A DNA stretch of 64,000 nt, taken from contig CAZGFY010000006.1 of assembly GCA_964525015.1 (NCBI GenBank), positions 19,236 to 83,235 on the forward strand, read 5' to 3'. Below are positions 16,304 to 24,807 of the stretch, one piece after another (within the stretch, counting starts at the first letter, position 1; each line of letters starts with the position of its first letter). The notes beneath the pieces are model-generated. The model searched no databases, had not been told where the DNA came from, and worked only from the letters and a program-made list of their open reading frames with translations. The position numbers were made by a program, and so were the translations under genes. The stretch comes from RGIG3102 sp964525015. Its GTDB lineage: Bacteria; Bacillota; Clostridia; Oscillospirales; Ruminococcaceae.

Positions 16304-18709
16304 CTACACTTTCTCTATATGCCAAATATCTCTAGCGTAATCATCAATACTTCTATCAGCTGAGAATTTTCCAGCATTAGCAATATTCATAAGGCACATT
16401 TTTCCAAATTTTATTCTATCTTTGTAAAGAGATTGAAGATAAAGTTGTTTTGCATGATAGTCATCAAAATCAGCTAAAACCATAAATGGGTCGTGATAAA
16501 CTAAATTTTCTAAAATTTCAATAAATGTTTTTCCGTTGATTCCATCGGACAGTAATTTGATAACTTTTTGAAGCATTTCACTTTTTGCAATAAAATCTCT
16601 TGAACGGTAGCCAGAATTTTTAAGAGCGGAAACTTCTTCTGTTAGCATACCAAATTGAATAAAGTTTTCTTCGCCACATTGCTCTTTAATTTCAACATTG
16701 GCACCATCAAAAGTGCCCATTGTAACAGCTCCATTTATCATGAATTTCATATTACCAGTGCCAGATGCCTCTGTTCCAGCTAGAGAGATTTGCTGGCTGA
16801 TTTCACTTGCAGGCATTAGTTTTTCACTAAGAGTAACAGAATAGTTTTCAAGATATACAATGTTTAATTTATCTTTAGTTAATGGGTCGGCCTCTACTAA
16901 TTCCTTAATTGAGAAAATAAGTTTGATTATTTGTTTTGCCATATAATATCCAGGGGCAGCTTTTGCGCCGAAAATATATGTTTTTGGGGTGAAATCAAAT
17001 GTTGGGTTTTCTTTAATAAAGATGTATTCAGCTAGAATATTTAAAGCATTTAAATGCTGGCGTTTATATTCGTGAAGCCTTTTCACTTGAACGTCGAAAA
17101 TTGAGTTTGGATTGATAATTTCGCCAGTTAGCTCTTGGTAGAATTCAGCAAAATCTTCTTTATTTTTTTGTTTGATATCTAAAAGTGTGTTAATAGTATT
17201 AATATCATTATGAAAGCTTTCCAGTTTTTTAAGCTCTTGTGCATCTTTTCTGTACCCAGTGCCAATTTTCTTATCTAAAAATTCACATAATCTAGGATTT
17301 GATTGAAGTAGCCATCGCCTATAAGCGATACCATTAGTCACATTTTTAAAAGCATTAGGCTTGAATAAATAGTAATCATTAAAAACCGTTTCTTTAATAA
17401 TTTCGCTGTGAAGCTGAGAAACACCATTTATGGAATGACAGATATAACAGCATATATTAGCTGTTCTCACTTCATTATTATGAAGTAAACTCATATAATC
17501 AACTTTTCCAGCATCACCAGGGAATGCCTCGAATAATTCTTCTCTAGCTTTTTTATTAAGTTCAACTAAAATTGAATGTATACGAGGTAAAACTTCTTTA
17601 AACATTCCCTCGTTCCATTTTTCTAATGCTTCTGGAAGAACAGTGTGGTTTGTGTATGCGAAAGTTTTTTTTGCAATATCAACAGATTTGTCCCAAGAAA
17701 ATCCACAATCATCTAATAGAATTCGAATTAATTCTAAAATTGCCAAAGTAGGGTGGGTGTCATTGATGTGAATAGCCACTTTATCTGCTAAATTATCCAA
17801 GGTACCGTATTCTGCAATATGAAGATTAACGATATCATAAATACTTGCAACACATAAGAAGTACTGCTGTTTCAGTCTTAAAATTTTACCCTCTAAGTGG
17901 TTATCATTTGGATATAAAACTTTTGAGATTAATTCAGCATCGCTAGTTGATTTTATAGCATCAAGATAATTACCACTATTAAAGCTATTCATATCCATTG
18001 TTGGCGCTTTTGCTTCCCATAAACGAAGTTTTGAAACACCTTTACTGTTATATCCAGAAACATACATATCGTATGGAACAGCTAAAACTGTGGAATAATC
18101 TTTGTAGGTAACATGGTGATATCCATCATACCAATTTTCTTCAATAGTGCCACCAAATTTCACCTCAACCTGTCTTGATTGATGAGGGTTTAGCCAAACT
18201 GAACCTTTTCTAAACCAGTTATCCACTTCCTCTTGTTGCCACCCGTTAACAATTTTTTGCTTAAAAATTCCATATTCATATAAAATTGAATAACCATTTC
18301 CTGCATAGTCATCACTTGCCATTGCATCTAAAAAACATGCAGCTAAACGACCAAGACCTCCATTTCCAAGACCAGCGTCTGGCTCGCAATCATAAAGATT
18401 TTCTAAATTAATATCATATTTACTAAAAACATCTTTGGCGATATCATCAAGCCCTAAATTAAATAAATTAGATTTTAAACTTCTACCCATTAAAAATTCA
18501 ATACAAAGATAGTAAACTTTTTTCTTTCCGTGTGAATTTGCATGAGTGTTAAAATCTTTGTATTTATCACTTAGATAATCACGTAAAACAGAAGATAGTG
18601 CTTTGTAAATATCATTGTACGTTGATAATTCAATTGTTGTAGAAACTTCTTTTTTTAAGGCTGCTTCTAATAATTCTAAAAAACCCTCATTTGTGAAAAT
18701 TTTATCCAT
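16304..18709 (-). CDS. glgP: Glycogen/maltodextrin phosphorylase
   Basis: The 801-residue protein is within the family's normal size. It cleaves alpha-1,4-glucan ends with phosphate to give glucose 1-phosphate, using pyridoxal phosphate. Visible signatures: YLCIEFLMGRSL, PDAGLGNGGLGRLAACFLDAMAS, INDTHPTLA, VKRLHEYKRQ, and EASGTGNMKFMINGAVTMGTFDGANVEI, whose MKF lysine near residue 650 carries the cofactor. The start codon lies 13 bases after AAAGGA; a tiny out-of-phase ATG fills that gap but is too close to the site to be used. It is followed by a GH13 enzyme that can open branches or short chains. No glycogen synthesis genes are present here. Confidence 0.95.
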   Translation of the reverse strand: MDKIFTNEGFLELLEAALKKEVSTTIELSTYNDIYKALSSVLRDYLSDKYKDFNTHANSHGKKKVYYLCIEFLMGRSLKSNLFNLGLDDIAKDVFSKYDINLENLYDCEPDAGLGNGGLGRLAACFLDAMASDDYAGNGYSILYEYGIFKQKIVNGWQQEEVDNWFRKGSVWLNPHQSRQVEVKFGGTIEENWYDGYHHVTYKDYSTVLAVPYDMYVSGYNSKGVSKLRLWEAKAPTMDMNSFNSGNYLDAIKSTSDAELISKVLYPNDNHLEGKILRLKQQYFLCVASIYDIVNLHIAEYGTLDNLADKVAIHINDTHPTLAILELIRILLDDCGFSWDKSVDIAKKTFAYTNHTVLPEALEKWNEGMFKEVLPRIHSILVELNKKAREELFEAFPGDAGKVDYMSLLHNNEVRTANICCYICHSINGVSQLHSEIIKETVFNDYYLFKPNAFKNVTNGIAYRRWLLQSNPRLCEFLDKKIGTGYRKDAQELKKLESFHNDINTINTLLDIKQKNKEDFAEFYQELTGEIINPNSIFDVQVKRLHEYKRQHLNALNILAEYIFIKENPTFDFTPKTYIFGAKAAPGYYMAKQIIKLIFSIKELVEADPLTKDKLNIVYLENYSVTLSEKLMPASEISQQISLAGTEASGTGNMKFMINGAVTMGTFDGANVEIKEQCGEENFIQFGMLTEEVSALKNSGYRSRDFIAKSEMLQKVIKLLSDGINGKTFIEILENLVYHDPFMVLADFDDYHAKQLYLQSLYKDRIKFGKMCLMNIANAGKFSADRSIDDYARDIWHIEKV

Positions 18710-18815
18710 AATTAATATTCATTCCTTTCAGTGAGTTGAATTAGATTTTACATTAAAATTAGAATTGAAAATCGAATTCAAATCTATATCTCTAAAAATA
18801 ATTTGCTATAAACTC

Positions 18816-18844
18816 ATTATATACCCGCATTTATAATCTTTCAA
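18816..18844 (-). promoter_or_regulatory. Sigma-A-type promoter of glgP
   Basis: Minus strand TTGAAA, 17 bases, TATAAT, about 105 bases before the glgP start, giving a leader of roughly 95-100 bases. The promoter is back-to-back with that of zapA. Confidence 0.7.
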
Positions 18845-18855
18845 CTATAAATTTG

Positions 18856-18870
18856 TAAACAAATTGTTTA
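18856..18870. promoter_or_regulatory. 15-bp perfect inverted repeat at the zapA promoter
   Basis: TAAACAA, one base, TTGTTTA. It overlaps the -35 element of the zapA promoter and lies about 12 bases upstream of the glgP -35, a suitable place for one regulator to affect both. Confidence 0.4.
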
Positions 18871-18893
18871 AGAATATTATTGCTTAATATAAT
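18864..18893 (+). promoter_or_regulatory. Sigma-A-type promoter of zapA operon
   Basis: TTGTTT, 18 bases, TATAAT, about 74 bases before the zapA start. Confidence 0.5.
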
Positions 18894-18966
18894 AATATGT
18901 AGTATTATATTAAATAATAGCAATATTATTAAAAAAAATAAATGGTAGGACATAAGGAGGAACGAA

Positions 18967-19329
18967 ATGTCTTTAAATAAAGTGAAAATCGAGGTTGCCT
19001 CAACAGAATATACAATAAATACAACAGATTCACAGGAAAGGGTTTTATCAATAGCAAAAACTCTTGATGAGGGAGTTAAGGAAATATTAGAAGCAGCACC
19101 CTCAGCGTCTATAACTGCTGCACTAGTTTTAAATTCGATTAATATCCTAGACAAGCTTGATAGGGCAAATCATAGTGCTGATAATATGAGAATGCAAATT
19201 AGAGAATATATCGAAGATGCAAATACTGCAAAGTTTGAGCTTGAAAAGGTTAAGCAAGAACTTGAAAAGTATAGAGTGGAAATACAAATGCTAAAACAGC
19301 AAAAGGGAAACAATGAGCGCAAATTTTGA
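18967..19329 (+). CDS. zapA: Cell division protein ZapA
   Basis: The 120 residues begin with the typical ZapA beta-hairpin (KVKIEVASTEYTINTTDSQERVLSIAKTLDEGVKEI), then a helix (SITAALVLNSINILDKLDRA) and a long C-terminal coiled coil rich in E and K. ZapA binds FtsZ in the cytoplasm and bundles its filaments at the division site. AAGGAGG precedes the ATG. The 3' end overlaps the U32 peptidase gene by 17 bases, the usual clostridial pairing, and the downstream genes (maf, mreBCD, pbp2) all concern envelope growth and division. Confidence 0.92.
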   Translation: MSLNKVKIEVASTEYTINTTDSQERVLSIAKTLDEGVKEILEAAPSASITAALVLNSINILDKLDRANHSADNMRMQIREYIEDANTAKFELEKVKQELEKYRVEIQMLKQQKGNNERKF

Positions 19330-21346
19330 GATACTAGCCCCAGTAGGCAATAAAGAAAATTTAATAGCAGCAGTTAGAAGTGGTGCAAATGCTGTTTATT
19401 TAGGAGTAGAAACTTTTAATGCAAGAGCCTCAGCCGATAATTTTTCATTTGAAGAATTAAAAGAAGCTGTGGCTTATTGTCATGCAAGAAATGTTAAAGT
19501 GAATGTTACTTTAAACACTATTTTATATGATAATGAATTAGAAGAATTTAAAAAATCTGTAATAGAAATTGCAAAATGCGGTGTAGATGCTGTTATCGTG
19601 CAAGATTTAGGAGCTGCAAAAATAATTAAAAATGTTTGCCCTGATTTAGCTATACATGCATCAACACAAATGGCTATACACAATTTAGAAGGTGCGATTC
19701 TTTTAAAAGAGCAAGGTTTTTCACGAGTTATACTAGCTAGAGAATTAAGCTTTAATGAAGTTGAAGATATAACAAAAAATTCAGGAGTTGAAATTGAAGT
19801 TTTTGTTCACGGAGCTTTATGCGTTTGTCTTTCAGGGCAGTGCTATGCATCAGCTTTTTTAGGTGGAAGAAGTGGTAATAGAGGAAGATGTGCAGGAACA
19901 TGTCGGCTGCCTTTTTCAGCAAAAGGAGATATTGAAGATAATCATTTAAGCTTAAAAGATTTATCAGCGATGGATATGTTGCCTAAATTAAAAGAAATTG
20001 GAGTAGCATGTGTTAAAATTGAGGGAAGACTTAGAGCACCGGAATATGTTTCCTCAGCTGTTAGTTCTGCCATAAAAGCAAGTAATGGTGAAGAATATCA
20101 AAAACAAGAACTTCAAGATGTATTTTCACGTCAAGGCTTTACAAATGAATTTTTAGAAGGTAAGCTAACAAGTGATTCTTTCGGTAAACGCACTAAAGAA
20201 GATTCTCAAAAAACAAAGCAAACCCTTCCTAAAATAAGAGAAAATTATAGAAGAGAAGGGCAATTTGTACCTGTTAAATTTGAATTTAATATGAGCGAGA
20301 AAAAAAGTGTTTTGTCTATAACTGATTATAAAAATAGCTTTGATTACACAATAAATGAAAAGGCTCAAGATGCCACTAGCGATTTTACTAACGCATTAAA
20401 TAAATCTTTATCAAAACTTGGGGGAACGCCTTTTTATCTTAATGATTTTAAATTAAATCTTTTAGAAAATAAATTTATTCCATTAAGTTTAATTAATGAA
20501 GCAAGGAGAAATCTTTGCGAAACTCTTTTAGAAAAAAGAAGTGAAATATCGCAATATGAAACTTTTGATTATGAAATCAAAAAAACAAATAAGAGTATTA
20601 AAAAACCAAAATTAATTGCAAGATTTGAGGATATTAATCAAATTCCAGATAATTTAAGTAATTTAGAAAAAATTATTATCCCAATTAAGGATTTTAGCGA
20701 TATATCAAGTGATGTAAAATCAAAAGCGATATTAGAACTTCCAAGAGTGTTTTTTAATGGCACTGATAAAATTAAAGAATTAATATTAAAAACAAAAAAG
20801 GAAGGGTTTAATGAATTTTATATTCATAATAAAGGGCATATTCCATTAGTTAAAGGCAGTGAAATATACACTTCATTCACTTTGAATATATCTAATAGCC
20901 TAAGTGCAGAATTTTATAAAGAGCTTGGAGTGAAAAACATAACTCTAAGCACTGAAATAACATTAGAACAAATTTCCAATATTAATACGGACTTAAAAAC
21001 AATGGCATTAATTTATGCTCATATCCCGCTAATGCTTACAAAAGCATGCCCGCTTTTAAATGAGAGAAGCTGTACGAATTGTAATCAAAAAGGATTTTTA
21101 ACAGATAGAAAAGGTAAAGATATGCCGATTATCTGCAATGGAAAGATAAAAGGGTATAGAGAAATGTTTAATCCTGTTGCGTTATATATGGGCGATAGGA
21201 TAAAAGAAATTCAAACAGACTATGCTATTTTATCATTTACTACTGAAAATAAAGGTAGAGTTTTAAAGATTATTGATTTAATTTTAAATCAAAAAAGTTT
21301 TGATACAGAGTTTACACGAGGCTTATATTATAAAGCTTCAATTTAA
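19313..21346 (+). CDS. U32 family peptidase-like protein (RlhA/TrhP type)
   Basis: The 677 residues match the long U32 form with a C-terminal DUF3656-type extension. The N-terminal barrel begins FEILAPVGNKENLIAAVRSGANAVYLG; VHGALCVCLSGQCYASAFLGGRSGNRGRCAGTCRLPF is the family's cysteine-rich signature, and the C-terminal region adds a C-x7-C-x2-C cluster (ACPLLNERSCTNC). Characterised relatives (RlhA, TrhP) hydroxylate RNA bases rather than cut protein, so an RNA-modification role is likely; older annotation calls them collagenase-like. AAGGGA precedes the ATG within the end of zapA. Target RNA is not deducible here. Confidence 0.9.
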   Translation: MSANFEILAPVGNKENLIAAVRSGANAVYLGVETFNARASADNFSFEELKEAVAYCHARNVKVNVTLNTILYDNELEEFKKSVIEIAKCGVDAVIVQDLGAAKIIKNVCPDLAIHASTQMAIHNLEGAILLKEQGFSRVILARELSFNEVEDITKNSGVEIEVFVHGALCVCLSGQCYASAFLGGRSGNRGRCAGTCRLPFSAKGDIEDNHLSLKDLSAMDMLPKLKEIGVACVKIEGRLRAPEYVSSAVSSAIKASNGEEYQKQELQDVFSRQGFTNEFLEGKLTSDSFGKRTKEDSQKTKQTLPKIRENYRREGQFVPVKFEFNMSEKKSVLSITDYKNSFDYTINEKAQDATSDFTNALNKSLSKLGGTPFYLNDFKLNLLENKFIPLSLINEARRNLCETLLEKRSEISQYETFDYEIKKTNKSIKKPKLIARFEDINQIPDNLSNLEKIIIPIKDFSDISSDVKSKAILELPRVFFNGTDKIKELILKTKKEGFNEFYIHNKGHIPLVKGSEIYTSFTLNISNSLSAEFYKELGVKNITLSTEITLEQISNINTDLKTMALIYAHIPLMLTKACPLLNERSCTNCNQKGFLTDRKGKDMPIICNGKIKGYREMFNPVALYMGDRIKEIQTDYAILSFTTENKGRVLKIIDLILNQKSFDTEFTRGLYYKASI

Positions 21347-21361
21347 TAAAAGGAAGAATAT

Positions 21362-21616
21362 ATGAAAAGACATTTTTTATTTGCATTTTATCTATTAGCG
21401 GGAATAATAATAGGTTCTTTAATTGGTAGTGTTTGTGCTAATATATCATTTTTATCTTGGCTGAATTATGGAAATACCATAGGTTTTTCAGCTAATAATC
21501 CAGCGGTTTTAGATTTAATTATTATTAAATTAACACTAGGATTTTCAATGACAATATCAGTAGCACAAATTATCTGTGTTATTATTTCAATGAGTGTATA
21601 TAATAGAGTTAGGTAA
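21362..21616 (+). CDS. DUF4321 small membrane protein
   Basis: The 84 residues have two hydrophobic helices (about 8-28 and 53-78) joined by a short loop with NISFLSWLNYGNTIGF, fitting the clostridial DUF4321 family usually found beside maf and mreB. The function is unknown. AAAAGGAAG precedes the ATG; it begins 15 bases after the U32 gene and ends 28 bases before maf, so it is part of the same transcript. A role near the cell-elongation machinery is suggested only by this conserved neighbourhood. Confidence 0.75.
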   Translation: MKRHFLFAFYLLAGIIIGSLIGSVCANISFLSWLNYGNTIGFSANNPAVLDLIIIKLTLGFSMTISVAQIICVIISMSVYNRVR

Positions 21617-21644
21617 ATACATAAATTAAGAAGGATTGTAATTA

Positions 21645-22226
21645 ATGAATACAAAAATTGTGCTAGCATCCTCATCGCCAAGAAGGATAGAATTAATGAA
21701 ATTAATAGCTGAGGATTTTGAACAAATTTCACCAGATGTTAATGAGGATATTTATAATGATTTAATGCCAAAAGAAAAAGCAATGCTTTTAGCAAAAGAT
21801 AAGTGTAGTAAAGCTACTGAAATAGTTAATGATAAAAATAAAGTTATTATTTCTTGTGACACAGTAGTTGAGTATAATGGAGAAATCTTTGAAAAGCCAA
21901 AAGATGAAAATGAAACTATTGAAATGATTTCAAAATTTTCAAATGGCGTACATTTAGTTCATACAGCAGTATGTATATCTTATCAAAATAGATATAGTAA
22001 AGTTCTCGTTACTACAAAAATATTTATGGATGAAATTCCTACTGATATAATAAAAGAATATGCAAAAACTAGCGAACCATATGATAAAGCAGGGGGGTAT
22101 GCAATTCAAGGCACTATTGGGAAATACGTTAAAAAAATACACGGAAACTATCATAATGTGGTTGGATTTCCAGTTCAATCGATAATGAAACTTTTTAAAT
22201 TTTTACAAATTAAAACAAATAAGTGA
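21645..22226 (+). CDS. maf: Maf family nucleotide pyrophosphatase
   Basis: The 193-residue cytoplasmic protein has the Maf signature: KIVLASSSPRRIELMKLI at the start, ISCDTVVEYNGEIFEKPKDENET with the catalytic aspartate, and GKAGGYAIQG-like DKAGGYAIQGTIGKYVKKIHGNYHNVVGFP. Maf enzymes hydrolyse non-canonical or canonical nucleoside triphosphates (dTTP, UTP, modified pyrimidines) to monophosphates and inhibit septation when overproduced. It sits between DUF4321 and mreB, the normal Firmicutes place. AAGGA lies before the ATG. Confidence 0.93.
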   Translation: MNTKIVLASSSPRRIELMKLIAEDFEQISPDVNEDIYNDLMPKEKAMLLAKDKCSKATEIVNDKNKVIISCDTVVEYNGEIFEKPKDENETIEMISKFSNGVHLVHTAVCISYQNRYSKVLVTTKIFMDEIPTDIIKEYAKTSEPYDKAGGYAIQGTIGKYVKKIHGNYHNVVGFPVQSIMKLFKFLQIKTNK

Positions 22227-22243
22227 AAATTTAGAAAAAATAA

Positions 22244-22273
22244 TTGCATAACTACTATATATTATGGTATAAT
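22244..22273 (+). promoter_or_regulatory. Sigma-A-type promoter of mreB operon
   Basis: TTGCAT, 18 bases, TATAAT, 35 bases upstream of the mreB start codon, in the maf-mreB gap. Confidence 0.65.
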
Positions 22274-22307
22274 TTAGTTTATGATATTTATAATTAGGAG
22301 ATAAAAA

Positions 22308-23327
22308 ATGTTTAATTTTTCAAAAGATATTGGAATAGATTTAGGAACGGCAAATACACTTATTTTTATGAAGGGCAAAGGCATTATTATGCGTGAGCCT
22401 AGCATTGTAGCAGTTGATACAAAAAATGATACAGTAAAATTTGTAGGACAAGAAGCAAAAGAAGTTGTTGGTAAAACTCCGGGCTCAATTATGATAGTTC
22501 GTCCATTAAAAGATGGCGTTATCGCAGACTTTGATGTTACATCAAGTATGCTAAGAATATTTATTAAAAAAGCTTGTGGCTCATCGATGTTTTTTAGACC
22601 TCGTATAGTAATCTGCATACCATCAGGTGTAACAGAGGTGGAAAGAAGAGCAGTTAAAGAAGCGAGTATGAATGCGGGTGCAAAACAAGTTTTAATTATA
22701 GAAGAGCCAATGGCAGCGGCAATTGGAGCAAAACTTCCAGTTCACGAGGCTGGCGGTAATATGGTTGTTGATATCGGTGGTGGTACTAGCGAGGTTGCGG
22801 TTATATCATTGAATGGTATAGTTGCATCAAGAAGCCTTAGAACTGGTGGCGACGAATTTGATTTAGCTATCATCAATTATGTTAAAAGAAAATACAACTT
22901 ATTAATAGGTGACAAATCAGCTGAAATGCTTAAAATTGAAATTGGTACAGCGAGCAAAATGGAAGAGATGTTTATTGATGTTAAAGGCAGAAACTTAATT
23001 AACGGACTTCCTAAAAATATTCAAGTTTCATCAGAAGATATAAGAGATGCTTTAACAGAAAGTCTTGAAAAAATAGTTGAGGCTATAAAAGAAACTTTAG
23101 AGAGAACTCCACCAGAACTTGCAGCTGATATCATTGATAAAGGAATCACGCTAACTGGTGGTGGTGCTTTATTAAAAGGATTAGATGTATTAATTCAAGG
23201 TGAAACAGGAATAGATGTTCATATTGCAGAAAATCCGCTTGATTGTGTTGCGGCTGGAACAGGTTATGTTTTAGATAATATGGATTTACTAGGTGAAGTT
23301 TTATCAGACGATGTTAAAAAGATATAG
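22308..23327 (+). CDS. mreB: Rod-shape-determining protein MreB
   Basis: The 339-residue actin homologue forms membrane-bound filaments that guide lateral wall synthesis. The phosphate-1 loop is DIGIDLGTANTLIF, the connecting region GKTPGSIMIVRPLKDGVIADFDVT, phosphate-2 VVDIGGGTSEVAVISLNG, and the adenosine motif ITLTGGGALLKGLDVL. The N-terminal MFNFSKD is the short hydrophobic stretch used for membrane contact. It is first of mreB-mreC-mreD-pbp2, with its own promoter, and is separated from mreC by a stable hairpin. This implies a rod-shaped or elongating cell. Confidence 0.96.
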   Translation: MFNFSKDIGIDLGTANTLIFMKGKGIIMREPSIVAVDTKNDTVKFVGQEAKEVVGKTPGSIMIVRPLKDGVIADFDVTSSMLRIFIKKACGSSMFFRPRIVICIPSGVTEVERRAVKEASMNAGAKQVLIIEEPMAAAIGAKLPVHEAGGNMVVDIGGGTSEVAVISLNGIVASRSLRTGGDEFDLAIINYVKRKYNLLIGDKSAEMLKIEIGTASKMEEMFIDVKGRNLINGLPKNIQVSSEDIRDALTESLEKIVEAIKETLERTPPELAADIIDKGITLTGGGALLKGLDVLIQGETGIDVHIAENPLDCVAAGTGYVLDNMDLLGEVLSDDVKKI

Positions 23328-23333
23328 TTTATT

Positions 23334-23363
23334 AATTTGCAAGCTGTAATAAGCTTGCAAATT
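23334..23363 (+). other. Hairpin between mreB and mreC
   Basis: AATTTGCAAGCT and AGCTTGCAAATT pair perfectly over 12 bp around a 6-base loop, right after the mreB stop. No T-run follows, so it looks like an mRNA stabiliser or processing barrier that keeps MreB above MreC. Confidence 0.6.
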
Positions 23364-23402
23364 TACTATTTATAAAATAAAAGAGAAAGGAGTTATTATA
23401 GT

Positions 23403-24233
23403 ATGAATTTTAATTCAAAAGCTTTTAAAGTAATAGTTGTAACAATATGTATACTTCTAGGAATGATGATTTATGCAGCAGCTAATAATCAGTTAACATT
23501 GCTACCACAAAAAATCATTGGTGCTATTGTGACTCCTGTTAAAACAGGTGTTACAAATGCATATTATTCATTTGAAAGCTTTTTTAATCTTGATGATAAT
23601 ACTTATGAAGAAGTTTTAGCTGAGAATGAAAAGCTAAAAGAAGAGATAATTCTTTTAAGGGAAAAGCAGATAGATTATGATAATTTAGTTATTCAAAATG
23701 AGCAATACGAGGAGTATTTTGATATTATAGAAGAAGATGCGAACATGCAGTATCTTCCAGCTTTAGTAATTGGTAGGGATAATTTAGATGAATTTTATAG
23801 CTTTACAATTGATAAAGGCGAAAATGACGGCTTAGAGCTTAATGATGTTGTTACTACTCCTGAAGGAGTTGTTGGTATAATAACAGAGCTTGGAGTGAAT
23901 TATGCAAAGGTTGAAACAATTTTAAATCCTAGTGTTCAAGTGGGCGTTTATTCAAGTCAATCAAGAGATACAGGAATAGTATCAGGTAATATAAACCTAG
24001 ATAGTGGGGAAGAGTGCATTATGAGCTATCTTCCAAAAGACACAAAGCTTACAGAAGATGAATTAATAATAACTTCTGGTCTTGGGCTAATTTTTCCTAA
24101 AGAATTAGTGGTAGGAACAGTTAGTAAGATTGAGTTTGATTCTTCAGGGAATTCAAAATATGCAGTTATACAGCCAGCAGTTGATGTTAGCGATATTAAA
24201 ATGGTTTTTGTTATAACAGATTTTGAAAATTAG
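23403..24233 (+). CDS. mreC: Rod-shape-determining protein MreC
   Basis: The 276 residues show an N-terminal membrane anchor (about 10-27), a coiled coil (about 65-105: EEVLAENEKLKEEIILLREKQ) and the paired beta-barrel domain beginning ALVIGRDNLDEFYSFTIDKGENDGLELNDVV, with the family's GxV-TEGVVGxI-like TTPEGVVGIITELG. MreC is a bitopic scaffold outside the membrane that activates PBP2 in the elongation complex. AAAGGAG precedes the ATG, and mreD follows after 8 bases. Confidence 0.93.
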   Translation: MNFNSKAFKVIVVTICILLGMMIYAAANNQLTLLPQKIIGAIVTPVKTGVTNAYYSFESFFNLDDNTYEEVLAENEKLKEEIILLREKQIDYDNLVIQNEQYEEYFDIIEEDANMQYLPALVIGRDNLDEFYSFTIDKGENDGLELNDVVTTPEGVVGIITELGVNYAKVETILNPSVQVGVYSSQSRDTGIVSGNINLDSGEECIMSYLPKDTKLTEDELIITSGLGLIFPKELVVGTVSKIEFDSSGNSKYAVIQPAVDVSDIKMVFVITDFEN

Positions 24234-24241
24234 AGGTGTAA

Positions 24242-24769
24242 ATGGATAGAAATAAAATTTTTATACGTCAAATGATTAAGTATTCAATTTTAGTTTTAGC
24301 AGTGATGCTTTTATATGTAATTCAAACCACCCCAAATCTTTTTGAGTTTTTTGGGGTTAAGCCGAATTTTATAATTCCATTTTGCATTGTTTTAACATTT
24401 TTTGAATATGAATCCCCAGTTTTGTTTGTGTATATAACAGCTGGGTTTATGAATGAGATGGCTATGTCTAGGCTAATCGGATTTCACACTATTTTAATTA
24501 TAATGCTAGCGGTAGCAGGGAATATAATATCAACATATTATTTAAATCCAAACACAAGAAATACAACAATTTATTCGTTTTTATCTATGATAATTATTTT
24601 AAGTATAGATTTTTTATTTGTGTATATAATGGGTGGATTATCAGGAATTATGCCAACATTTATTCAAAATGTTGTACTAACTAGCCTTGTTTCTACTCCA
24701 TTTTGTATACTATATTATCATTTTATAAGATTTATATTTAATAGATTTATAAGATATGATGCAAGATAA
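24242..24769 (+). CDS. mreD: Rod-shape-determining protein MreD
   Basis: The 175-residue integral membrane protein has about five hydrophobic helices, including the family-typical PNFIIPFCIVLTFFEYE turn and GFMNEMAMSRLIGFHTI. MreD links MreC to the other elongation proteins. AGAGGTG precedes the ATG; spacing to mreC is only 8 bases and pbp2 follows in the same direction. Identity rests partly on position, since MreD sequences vary strongly. Confidence 0.88.
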   Translation: MDRNKIFIRQMIKYSILVLAVMLLYVIQTTPNLFEFFGVKPNFIIPFCIVLTFFEYESPVLFVYITAGFMNEMAMSRLIGFHTILIIMLAVAGNIISTYYLNPNTRNTTIYSFLSMIIILSIDFLFVYIMGGLSGIMPTFIQNVVLTSLVSTPFCILYYHFIRFIFNRFIRYDAR

Positions 24770-24807
24770 ATATTAATTGTTTAATATTAGGAAAGGAGTG
24801 ATATATT

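Noticed and set aside
18709..18722. Six-codon upstream frame overlapping the glgP start
   Set aside because: Its ATG directly abuts the Shine-Dalgarno bases, too close for initiation; the same AAAGGAATGAATATTA pattern precedes tpiA, so it is more likely a spacer habit.
18873..18888. 16-base sequence AATATTATTGCTTAAT shared with 55169-55184
   Set aside because: Both lie upstream of envelope genes, but in DNA this AT-rich a few chance 16-base matches are expected in a window of this size.
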